DNA from: Deinococcus sp.
GTDB lineage: Bacteria; Deinococcota; Deinococci; Deinococcales; Deinococcaceae
Direction of reading: 5' to 3'
DNA: 6,050 nt
NCBI GenBank assembly: GCA_018260275.1
Contig: JAGLBK010000159.1
Location: forward strand, 1-6,050
Below, piece after piece: positions 1 through 6,050 of the stretch (positions within the stretch are counted from its first letter, which is position 1; each line of letters begins with the position of its first letter). The notes under the pieces were generated by a model, which saw nothing but the letters and a program-made list of their open reading frames with translations, was not told where the DNA came from and made no database searches. The position numbers and the translations under genes are program-made.

Positions 1-80
1 GCCGCTCACACCACTCTGTCGAATGGGCCTGCTCTCACTACTTCTCTTCTTCTGTCATGCTTCCCGCCTCGCTTGAGGCT
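1..80 (-). other. Putative 5' leader of a leftward gene beyond the window edge
   Basis: This stretch lies just downstream of the strong minus-strand promoter at 86-114, so it should be transcribed as the start of an mRNA leaving the window. It contains a small hairpin (GCCTC at 66-70 pairing with GAGGC at 75-79, loop of 4) right at the predicted transcript start. A minus-strand ATG at 58-56 opens a 6-codon reading frame (MTEEEK) that stops at 40-38. A GTG at 9-7 is open to the window edge and could be the real start. No coding sequence of useful length can be supported here on either strand. Confidence 0.4.
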
Positions 81-85
81 CAGAA

Positions 86-114
86 ACAATACAGGCCACA
101 GCATTTTCTGTCAA
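86..114 (-). promoter_or_regulatory. Strong sigma-70-type promoter, leftward
   Basis: On the minus strand the -35 is TTGACA (114-109, 6/6 match), followed by a 17-bp spacer and a -10 of TATTGT (91-86, 4/6). Transcription would start near 79 and read out of the left edge. It sits between the luxS terminator (157-191) and the window edge, the expected place for the promoter of the next leftward unit. Confidence 0.65.
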
Positions 115-156
115 CCCCCCACGGACAAGACCGGCCAACCGAAGAAGCTAGAATGG

Positions 157-191
157 AAAAACCCCGTCCTGCACACTGAACAGGAAAGGGG
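157..191 (-). terminator. Intrinsic terminator of luxS
   Basis: On the minus strand CCCC (191-188) and TCCTG (185-181) pair with CAGGA (171-167) and GGGG (165-162). There is a small 2x1 internal loop and a 9-nt apical loop, followed directly by TTTTT (161-157). The hairpin begins 21 nt after the luxS stop codon, so it very likely ends the luxS transcript. Confidence 0.75.
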
Positions 192-211
192 CCAGTTGAT
201 TTAACCAATCT

Positions 212-688
212 TCATCTCTTGAGCAAAACGGTTTCCTGAATCTTGAGGCCGCCGTCCAGGGCTGCCTGAGCATGTTTGCGGGCCTGTGCCAGGTCATGGT
301 CGCGGTAGTTGCCACATTCCAGTTCACTGACACCAGGAATAGGTCTATCGTGCCCAGCCGTGTCCTTGAGGGCGGCTTCAAAGGCCTTGAGCACACCCTT
401 TTCATCAGGCTCACCGATGACCGCCATATACATCCCGGTACGGCAGCCCATCGGCGAAACATCGACCACGTCTTTCAGGTGGTCACGCAGATAGCCCGCC
501 AGCAGATGCTCCAGCGTATGAATGGCAGCCGGTTCGATGGCCCCGGAATTAGGTTGGAGGAGCCGCAGGTCATATTTGCTGATGCTGTCGCCCCTGGGGG
601 TCTTTTTGACGCCAGCGAGGCGTACGTAAGGGGCTTTGACCTTGGTGTGGTCCAGATCGAACGATTCGACATTTGCCATAGCCCTCAT
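212..688 (-). CDS. luxS: S-ribosylhomocysteine lyase LuxS
   Basis: LuxS cleaves S-ribosylhomocysteine to homocysteine and 4,5-dihydroxy-2,3-pentanedione, the precursor of autoinducer-2, in the cytosolic activated methyl cycle. The 158-residue protein has the full family length and all known catalytic features: the HTLEH metal-binding motif (H57, E60, H61), the catalytic cysteine in the GCRTG segment (C82), and the third metal ligand C125 in the ECGNYRDH segment. Sequence agreement with the Deinococcus LuxS I recall is very high. Start choice: ATG at 688 has AGGG about 6 nt upstream. An ATG three codons later (679) has GAGGG very close to it and is the alternative; both give MANVESFDL near the N-terminus. 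luxS appears monocistronic: a terminator lies upstream at 730-755 and another downstream at 157-191. No pfs/mtnN or other methyl-cycle gene is adjacent in the window. Function is close to certain; a signalling role, as opposed to purely metabolic, cannot be read from sequence. Confidence 0.97.
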   Translation of the reverse strand: MRAMANVESFDLDHTKVKAPYVRLAGVKKTPRGDSISKYDLRLLQPNSGAIEPAAIHTLEHLLAGYLRDHLKDVVDVSPMGCRTGMYMAVIGEPDEKGVLKAFEAALKDTAGHDRPIPGVSELECGNYRDHDLAQARKHAQAALDGGLKIQETVLLKR

Positions 689-709
689 TTTGGACCCTGC
701 GACGCGCCG

Positions 710-715
710 AGCGTA
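710..715 (-). promoter_or_regulatory. Candidate -10 box for luxS
   Basis: TACGCT on the minus strand (715-710) fits the TANNNT pattern and would give a start near 703, leaving a leader of about 15 nt with an AGGG ribosome site. No -35-like hexamer is present at normal spacing, because that region falls in the T-tract and hairpin of the preceding terminator. The alternative is partial readthrough of that terminator. Confidence 0.25.
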
Positions 716-729
716 GTGCGGAGGTCACT

Positions 730-755
730 AAAAAAGCTCTCCATGACAGAGAGCT
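730..755 (-). terminator. Intrinsic terminator after the membrane-protein pair
   Basis: On the minus strand AGCTCTC (755-749) pairs perfectly with GAGAGCT (741-735) around a 7-nt loop and is followed by a T tract (734-730). It lies 29 nt after the stop codon of the 68-aa gene and about 42 nt before the luxS ATG. It should therefore separate the pair from luxS, unless it works as an attenuator for luxS. Confidence 0.8.
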
Positions 756-783
756 AGGCGCTAAGAACAAGCTGGTTACTTCA

Positions 784-990
784 CTATTTCACGTCGCCAT
801 ACCCGGAACTGTTGGCCGGTTGAGGAACAGGCGCCGTACCCGGCGTTGTGGCGGGTGTACCGGTCGCCGGGAGTGGGGAAGCGGCTGTGGACTGACCGCC
901 AAACATTCCCTTCTGGTCGGCGTAAATGACACCGGCGCAGACCAGCAGAATCAGCCCGAGAACCGTACCGATCAGGCGGGCGCGGCTCAT
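784..990 (-). CDS. Small single-pass membrane protein, unknown function (68 aa)
   Basis: I do not recognise this gene. After a basic N-terminus (MSRAR) there is one hydrophobic helix at residues 6-24, then a short linker. The tail (about 33-63) is rich in Ala, Pro, Thr and Ser with repeated TP/AP steps, ending SSGYGDVK. The charge pattern predicts the N-terminus inside and the low-complexity tail outside. The cysteine at 18 is preceded by LLV rather than a lipobox, so a lipoprotein is unlikely. Cleavage after IYA (22-24) is possible but poor because of Ile at -3. Its ATG overlaps the stop codon of the 247-aa gene upstream (ATGA, 987-990), a strong sign of translational coupling and of a genuine gene despite its size. 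A terminator follows at 730-755. The two products probably act together at the cell envelope; that is inference. Confidence 0.75.
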   Translation of the reverse strand: MSRARLIGTVLGLILLVCAGVIYADQKGMFGGQSTAASPLPATGTPATTPGTAPVPQPANSSGYGDVK

Positions 991-1730
991 GGCTGGCTCC
1001 GTCCGGCACGGTTCTGTTCTCCGGCAGCCAAGGCTTCGTCGAGCAGGGCAGCGTTGCGCCCCGCCCGTCTGGCGATTTCACTCAGGGCACTTTCAGTCAC
1101 GTGTTGGTCCTCGGCACTCAGATTAGCCTGTTGCAACGCCGACGCGACGTTGCCTTTGGCCTGGGCGAGCTGGGTGTCTATACGAGCTTTTTTGATCTGG
1201 CGATCGAATTCTCCCAGATCGGTTCTGAGATCAGTCAGGTGCGTCTGAGCGCGGGTAAACGCCTCACGGCTGACTTGCAGGTCATGCTCCCAGCGCTCGG
1301 TATCGCCGGGGTCCATTTCCTTACGGTTGGTGTCGATCAGGCGGCGAAAATCTTCGAGATGACCGTTGGCCTGCGCAAGTTGCTGGCTTTTGGACGTAAT
1401 AAGGTTCTCGAACTGTTTGCGCTGGAGAATAAGGGTCTCCAGGGGCATAGCCCGCGCCACCGCTTCCTTGGCCCGCACACGGCCCGCCTGAAGGGCCATG
1501 ACCAGCGCGGGCAGCAGGATGACCACCGCCAGCAGCGCCACCAGTAGCGCCACTATGGTCACTGTGGTCAGGACGACGTGGAAGAGGGCGATAGCGACCG
1601 CCGTCAGCGCGACCAGACCAAGTGCTCCGCCACCCGCGACCATAGCGATCCTGGCCGGAGTGATGGCGGCTGAACCCTGGCCGGAAGGCTGGAGATCAAT
1701 CACTGTTTCCTGACGAACAGGCTTACTCAT
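987..1730 (-). CDS. Two-TM membrane protein with long coiled coil, unknown function (247 aa)
   Basis: I do not recognise a named family. A polar N-terminal segment (1-27) is followed by two hydrophobic helices (about 28-50 and 53-80) separated by only a couple of residues, a helical hairpin in the membrane. A long charged helical region (about 95-202) has heptad-like spacing of Leu, Ile and Ala, and a short helical Ala/Arg/Glu-rich tail follows. Both ends are predicted on the same side; a basic segment after TM2 (GRVRAK, 83-88) suggests the cytoplasm. The IKKARIDTQLAQAKG segment (179-193) is vaguely like helices of PspA/IM30 proteins, but I would not assign it there: PspA lacks such a membrane hairpin. 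The stop overlaps the start of the 68-aa gene. A terminator upstream (1776-1813) separates it from the acyl-CoA dehydrogenase, so it needs its own promoter; see 1736-1741. The start ATG has GAGG only 1 nt upstream, poor spacing for a ribosome site. Confidence 0.85.
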   Translation of the reverse strand: MSKPVRQETVIDLQPSGQGSAAITPARIAMVAGGGALGLVALTAVAIALFHVVLTTVTIVALLVALLAVVILLPALVMALQAGRVRAKEAVARAMPLETLILQRKQFENLITSKSQQLAQANGHLEDFRRLIDTNRKEMDPGDTERWEHDLQVSREAFTRAQTHLTDLRTDLGEFDRQIKKARIDTQLAQAKGNVASALQQANLSAEDQHVTESALSEIARRAGRNAALLDEALAAGEQNRAGRSQP

Positions 1731-1735
1731 GCCTC

Positions 1736-1741
1736 TTTATA
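1736..1741 (-). promoter_or_regulatory. -10 box placed for a leaderless mRNA (247-aa gene)
   Basis: TATAAA on the minus strand (1741-1736, 5/6) ends 5 nt before the ATG at 1730, which puts the expected transcription start on or next to the A of the start codon. No good -35 lies at 16-18 bp; TTGTAA lies 20 bp upstream. Deinococcus is known to make many leaderless mRNAs with this geometry. Confidence 0.5.
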
Positions 1742-1775
1742 CCGGGAATTTGTCAGGGAAATTACAAGTGAACTG

Positions 1776-1813
1776 AAAAGAAGCGCTCTGCCCATCACGA
1801 GCAGAGCACCTCT
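1776..1813 (-). terminator. Intrinsic terminator of the acyl-CoA dehydrogenase
   Basis: On the minus strand 1813-1801 pairs with 1791-1779 as a continuous 13-bp stem (two G-U pairs) with a 9-nt loop; the core is GCTCTGC/GCAGAGC. The 3' arm ends in a T-rich run through 1776. It starts about 20 nt beyond the stop codon at 1834. Confidence 0.8.
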
Positions 1814-1833
1814 GGCCTACCTGGTATTAATGT

Positions 1834-3672
<1,839 letters not shown>

Positions 3673-3680
3673 GAGTAGGT

Positions 3681-3685
3681 CCTCC
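3681..3685 (-). promoter_or_regulatory. Shine-Dalgarno GGAGG that decides the dehydrogenase start
   Basis: GGAGG on the minus strand (3685-3681) lies 8 nt before the ATG at 3672. It overlaps the upstream in-frame ATG at 3687-3685, so the longer start would bury the best ribosome site inside the coding sequence. Confidence 0.75.
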
Positions 3686-3731
3686 ATAGACAGCCCCCTG
3701 AGGGAGTGTCTTCTGATTCTAAATTGAACTG

Positions 3732-3760
3732 AGTATAAAACTTTTCGGGGCGTTTGTCAC
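3732..3760 (-). promoter_or_regulatory. Strong promoter of the acyl-CoA dehydrogenase
   Basis: On the minus strand the -35 is GTGACA (3760-3755, 5/6), the spacer is exactly 17 bp, and the -10 is TATACT (3737-3732, 5/6). The transcript would start near 3725, giving a leader of about 53 nt that carries the GGAGG site. A short CCCTGAGGG palindrome (3696-3704) lies in this leader. Confidence 0.75.
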
Positions 3761-3944
3761 CCGTATTCTGCACGGAATGCCTTCTCTAAAACTTGATTAA
3801 AGGACCAGCATTAAGACAGGACCTGGCGTTTGCCAGCTTCAGCATATGGCCCTGCCTGGCTTGGAGAGATGAATAGGGCAAGAACTCCCGGAACCTTGCA
3901 GCAGAGGTTTTCATCTGTAAAGTGCCAGCAGACTTGTGGCTGCC
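3761..3944. other. Divergent intergenic region between dehydrogenase and crp-type gene
   Basis: The full gap 3673-3990 has no convincing gene. Its middle part holds an imperfect direct repeat (ATTAA + AGGACC at 3796-3806, and ATTAA + GAC + AGGACC at 3810-3823), an inverted repeat CTGGC/GCCAG with a 4-nt spacer (3823-3836), and a weaker inverted repeat AACCT/AGGTT around 3892-3909. These lie upstream of both divergent promoters, where operators would be expected. Two short open frames (3869-3973 plus, 34 aa; 3786-3914 minus, 42 aa) have no family signature. No TGTGA-N6-TCACA site is visible. Confidence 0.45.
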
Positions 3945-3974
3945 TTGACGGAAAGGGCCTCATGTCGCATTAAT
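3945..3974 (+). promoter_or_regulatory. Candidate promoter of the Crp/Fnr regulator
   Basis: TTGACG (3945-3950, 5/6) is followed by an 18-bp spacer and ATTAAT (3969-3974, 4/6). The start would fall near 3981, 10 nt before the first possible ATG (3991) and 25 nt before the second (4006). The -10 is weak at its first two positions. Confidence 0.45.
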
Positions 3975-3989
3975 CTGCCCGTAATCAGG

Positions 3990-4006
3990 TATGCTTCCTG
4001 AGCATA
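3990..4006. repeat. 17-bp inverted repeat over the crp-type gene start
   Basis: TATGCT (3990-3995) and AGCATA (4001-4006) are perfect inverted arms around 5 nt. The left arm contains the ATG at 3991 and the right arm ends on the first base of the in-frame ATG at 4006. It could be an autoregulatory operator or an mRNA hairpin masking the starts, or chance. Confidence 0.4.
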
Positions 4007-4701
4007 TGAACTACCCAAGCCTAGTCTGGCACCTCAAAAGGACGGAACTGTTCGCCGACCTAGAGCTTGCCGAACTGGAACGTGTCGCGGCGACCACTCC
4101 GTACCGCTCTTATCAGGCTGGGGAAGTGATCTACCGCATGGACGACCCGGCCGACGCGCTGTACTTCGTGCGGAGCGGGCTGGTCAAGATCAGCAAGCTG
4201 TTTCCCAACGGCAAAGAGGCCATTCTGGGCGTGGTGGGGCAGCACGACACTTTTGGCGAGCTGCTGCTTCAGGCCGAGGAACGCCGGCCGACTCAGGCCG
4301 AGGCACTCGAACGCACCATGCTGATTGTTTTGCCGCGCCAGGAACTGCAAAAACTGCTGGAAACCAAACCGGACCTGGCGATGAAACTGATCCGGCTGAT
4401 GGCAACCCGGCTGTTCGAGGCCCAGGCCTGGACCGCCACTGTCAGCGCCTACAGCGCCTCCGAGCGCGTCGCCAGCCTGCTGTACCGCCTGGCCCGCGAA
4501 TTCGGACGGCCCCACAGCCAGGGCACCGAGCTGAACCTGAAACTGAATCAGGAAGACATTGCCCGCATGGTCGGAGCGACCCGCGAAACGGTCAGCCACA
4601 GCCTGAGCAAACTGAAGCAGGACGGGGCCATCGCCCGCGCCAGAGCACCGATCATCGTGCGAATGGACGCGCTCCAGAGCTACCTCGACCGCGAGAAGTA
4701 A
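3991..4701 (+). CDS. Crp/Fnr family transcriptional regulator
   Basis: A cytosolic DNA-binding regulator of 236 aa, typical of the family. The N-terminal cyclic-nucleotide-binding-type beta barrel spans about 17-125, with GEVIYRMDDPADALYFVRSG (44-63) and the FGEL cassette start (88-91). A dimer helix follows (about 126-162), then a winged helix-turn-helix near 184-214 with recognition helix ATRETVSHSLSKL (196-208). Compared with E. coli CRP, the Arg and Glu of the recognition motif are kept (R198, E199), but the second Arg is replaced by His (H203). In the phosphate-binding cassette the expected Arg-Ser reads Arg-Pro (R99, P100), so cAMP binding is doubtful. The protein has no cysteine, which excludes an FNR-type iron-sulfur or thiol redox sensor. 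Start: ATG 3991 is taken, but in-frame ATG 4006 (MNYPSLVWHL) is equally plausible; neither has a good ribosome site. It is divergent from the acyl-CoA dehydrogenase, a possible target, and is followed by a terminator. Effector unknown. Confidence 0.93.
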   Translation: MLPEHMNYPSLVWHLKRTELFADLELAELERVAATTPYRSYQAGEVIYRMDDPADALYFVRSGLVKISKLFPNGKEAILGVVGQHDTFGELLLQAEERRPTQAEALERTMLIVLPRQELQKLLETKPDLAMKLIRLMATRLFEAQAWTATVSAYSASERVASLLYRLAREFGRPHSQGTELNLKLNQEDIARMVGATRETVSHSLSKLKQDGAIARARAPIIVRMDALQSYLDREK

Positions 4702-4714
4702 GCCGGACTAGGCC

Positions 4715-4748
4715 AAATGGCGTTCGCCGTGAGCGGGCGTCATTTTCT
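4715..4748 (+). terminator. Intrinsic terminator of the Crp/Fnr gene
   Basis: Bases 4715-4727 pair with 4733-4745 as an uninterrupted 13-bp stem (three G-U pairs) around the loop CGTGA. The 3' arm ends in CATTT and the following T-C-T completes a T-rich tail. It starts 14 nt after the stop codon. It abuts the -10 element of the next gene, so termination and the next initiation are packed into about 45 bp. Confidence 0.75.
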
Positions 4749-4753
4749 ATGAT
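4748..4753 (+). promoter_or_regulatory. -10 box placed for a leaderless mRNA (GNAT gene)
   Basis: TATGAT (5/6) ends 5 nt before the ATG at 4759, so the expected transcript start coincides with the start codon. There is no Shine-Dalgarno sequence, and the -35 position lies inside the terminator stem with no consensus match. Confidence 0.5.
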
Positions 4754-4758
4754 CGGTC

Positions 4759-5280
4759 ATGCCGACCATCATTCGCCCGGCCCAGCCCGCAGACGCCCCT
4801 GGAATCGCGCTGGTGCATACCTGGAGCTGGCAGGAAACGTACCGGGACCTGATACCGGACGACTTGCTGGACCGTATGACCAGCGAAGAAGCCCGCGAGC
4901 GCCGCGAGACAGGCTGGGCACGCACCACCTCGGCAGGAAAGACGCTGGTGTACGTGGCCGACCAAGGCGGCCAGATCGTGGCTTTTGCCAGTGCTGGAGC
5001 GCCGCGGGACCACCCCGGTTACGACACCGAGTTGTACACGCTCTACAGCCTGCGCCGCGTGCAGGGGCATGGGCTGGGTCGGGCTTTACTGCAAACCGTC
5101 GCCCGCGCAACCGGGGCCGCCGGAGCAAACAATATGGCGCTCTGGGTGCTGAGCAGTAACCCCACGCGGCAGTGGTATGCCCGGCAGGGGGCCACGGAAG
5201 CGGGCGAAAAAACTGAGGACGGCCTGCACGAGATCAGAATGGTCTGGAACGATCTGAGCAGCCTGACAGCGGCCCACTGA
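4759..5280 (+). CDS. GNAT family N-acetyltransferase
   Basis: A cytosolic acetyl-CoA-dependent acetyltransferase of 173 aa, normal for a single GNAT domain. The N-terminus (MPTIIRPAQPADAPGIALVH) is the usual first strand and helix, followed by a SWQETY segment (23-28). Motif A, the acetyl-CoA pyrophosphate loop, is QGHGLGRAL (102-110), preceded by the strand ELYTLYSLRR (91-100). Motif B includes N134, Y140 and G144 of the usual N-x5-[FY]Y-type pattern (NPTRQWYARQG). The acceptor (amino acid, peptide N-terminus, drug or other) cannot be decided from these motifs. The ATG at 4759 has no ribosome site but a well-placed -10, suggesting a leaderless mRNA. The gene follows the regulator's terminator and precedes the RNase gene by 37 nt on the same strand, so the two may share transcripts. 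Confidence 0.92.
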   Translation: MPTIIRPAQPADAPGIALVHTWSWQETYRDLIPDDLLDRMTSEEARERRETGWARTTSAGKTLVYVADQGGQIVAFASAGAPRDHPGYDTELYTLYSLRRVQGHGLGRALLQTVARATGAAGANNMALWVLSSNPTRQWYARQGATEAGEKTEDGLHEIRMVWNDLSSLTAAH

Positions 5281-5304
5281 GCCCACAGGACGCGCCCGCG
5301 CCTC

Positions 5305-5310
5305 TATGCT
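5305..5310 (+). promoter_or_regulatory. -10 box placed for a leaderless mRNA (RNase II family gene)
   Basis: TATGCT (5/6 to TATAAT) ends 7 nt before the ATG at 5318, which has no Shine-Dalgarno sequence. No -35 match is seen at 16-18 bp upstream. An ATG inside the box (5306) is in frame but would lie upstream of the predicted transcript start. Confidence 0.4.
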
Positions 5311-5317
5311 GTTCCGC

Positions 5318-6050
5318 ATGACCGATCAGCCCGAACTGAGTGCCGCGCAGCGCACTGAACTGGAATTGCTGGCCCGTGGCAAGCAGGAAAAAAGCCGGGT
5401 GCTGCGTGAACTGGCCCTCCCCGAAACGCCCGAAGCGGCCCACGCGCTGCTGCTGAAGCTGGGCCTGTGGACCGAGGCCCGCACGCCCTACGCCGACCGC
5501 CTGCACGCCGCCATGACCCCCGTGACCCTGCCTGTCCCGGCGTTTCCCGACGAGGAGCGGCTGGACCTGACGCACCTGCCCACCTTTGCCATCGACGACG
5601 AGGGCAACAAGGACCCCGACGACGCCGTGGGCATCGAGAAGGTGAGCGGCGGCCTGACCCGGCTGTGGGTGCATGTGGCCGATGTTGCCGCGCTGATTGC
5701 GCCCGACAGCCCGCTGGACCTCGAAGCCCGTTCGCGCGGCGCGACGCTGTACCTGCCTGACCAGACCATCGGCATGGTGCCCGACGCCCTGGTCGAGCAG
5801 GCCGGGCTGGGGCTGCACGACACCAGTCCCGCGCTGTCGGTCTGCCTGGACCTGGACGCCGACGGCAACGCCGACGCGGTGGATGTGATGCTGACCACCG
5901 TGAAAGTCAAGCGCCTGACCTACAGCGAGGCGCAGCAAAAGCTGGAGGCGGGTGAAGAACCCTTCGTGACCCTGGCGCGACTGGCGCGGGCCAGCCAGGA
6001 ACTGCGCGAGTCGGAAGGAGCGCTGTCTATCGACCTGCCGGAGGTGCGGG
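5318..6050 (+). CDS. RNase II family 3'-5' exoribonuclease, N-terminal part (cut by window)
   Basis: RNase II/R enzymes degrade RNA processively from the 3' end. The 244 visible residues contain the start of the RNB catalytic domain at about 84. The catalytic aspartates are all present with the E. coli RNase II spacing: D93 (FAID), D99, D101 and D102 (KDPDD). Other family marks are HVADVAALI (119-127), the RSRGATLYLPDQTIGMVP stretch (138-155), the LSVCLDLDADG strand (173-183) and LRESEGALSIDLPE (229-242). Only about 83 residues precede the RNB domain, too few for the two cold-shock domains of RNase II or R. This part is helical (for example KSRVLREL, HALLLKLGLW), consistent with the winged-helix N-terminus I recall for the D. 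radiodurans enzyme DrII. The frame is open to the right edge. Start: ATG 5318 is preferred from the -10 position; ATG 5306 would add MLFR. Confidence 0.93.
   Translation, partial: MTDQPELSAAQRTELELLARGKQEKSRVLRELALPETPEAAHALLLKLGLWTEARTPYADRLHAAMTPVTLPVPAFPDEERLDLTHLPTFAIDDEGNKDPDDAVGIEKVSGGLTRLWVHVADVAALIAPDSPLDLEARSRGATLYLPDQTIGMVPDALVEQAGLGLHDTSPALSVCLDLDADGNADAVDVMLTTVKVKRLTYSEAQQKLEAGEEPFVTLARLARASQELRESEGALSIDLPEVR

Noticed and set aside
272..757. Plus-strand open frame opposite luxS
   Set aside because: It is antisense to the complete, motif-bearing luxS and also runs through the terminator hairpin at 730-755.
919..990. Possible lipoprotein signal in the 68-aa protein (Cys18)
   Set aside because: Residues before Cys are LLV; Val at -1 does not fit a lipobox.
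3673..3687. Longer N-terminus for the acyl-CoA dehydrogenase from ATG 3687
   Set aside because: It would place the perfect GGAGG inside the coding sequence, and the family N-terminus begins at MPSYKAP.
3786..3914. 42-codon minus-strand ORF in the divergent gap (starts MKTSAARFRE)
   Set aside because: No ribosome site, no clear promoter, no recognised motif. It could be real only if conserved in relatives.
3869..3973. 34-codon plus-strand ORF (starts MNRARTPGTL) with GGAG just upstream
   Set aside because: The ribosome site is too close to the ATG (2 nt) and the ORF runs through the probable promoter of the regulator gene.
3673..3990. Canonical CRP site (TGTGA-N6-TCACA) in the divergent gap
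   Set aside because: Only isolated half-site-like strings such as TTGTCAC and CTTGTGG are present, without a partner at the right spacing.
5234..5938. Minus-strand 234-codon frame opposite the GNAT gene end and the RNase gene
   Set aside because: The plus strand carries RNB catalytic motifs in frame; the minus translation is Gly/Gln/Val-rich shadow sequence.

Overview
The window reads as a chromosomal segment from a Deinococcus species. The coding DNA is GC-rich, the LuxS sequence closely resembles the D. radiodurans LuxS I remember from structural work, the RNase II family protein lacks room for cold-shock domains as in the Deinococcus enzyme DrII, and several genes have a -10-like hexamer only 5-7 nt before the ATG, the leaderless arrangement known to be common in this genus. 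The species call is inference from family memory, not from a search.

Layout. The left part (1-3672) is transcribed leftward. From right to left it holds an acyl-CoA dehydrogenase with the extended C-terminal domain (1834-3672), an overlapping pair of unrecognised membrane proteins (247 aa and 68 aa), luxS, and a promoter that fires out of the left edge into a gene not contained here. Each leftward unit is separated by a convincing intrinsic terminator (1776-1813, 730-755, 157-191). The right part (3991-6050) is transcribed rightward: a cysteine-free Crp/Fnr family regulator, a terminator, a GNAT acetyltransferase, and the first 244 residues of an RNase II family exoribonuclease that runs off the right edge.

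The acyl-CoA dehydrogenase and the Crp/Fnr gene are divergent across a 318-bp gap (3673-3990). The dehydrogenase side has a near-consensus promoter (5/6 and 5/6 hexamers, 17-bp spacer) and a perfect GGAGG ribosome site. The Crp side has a weaker promoter and a 17-bp inverted repeat over its start codons. The regulator may control the divergent dehydrogenase, but no canonical Crp site is visible, so this is only a positional inference.

How the genes work together. This looks like ordinary chromosomal housekeeping rather than a mobile or defence island. LuxS belongs to the activated methyl cycle, the dehydrogenase to acyl-CoA oxidation, and the RNase to RNA turnover. I see no IS, CRISPR, tRNA or phage signal. 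The least explained element is the translationally coupled membrane pair at 784-1730. The most instructive DNA-level pattern is the contrast between classical promoters with leaders and the short -10-to-ATG spacing at three other genes.
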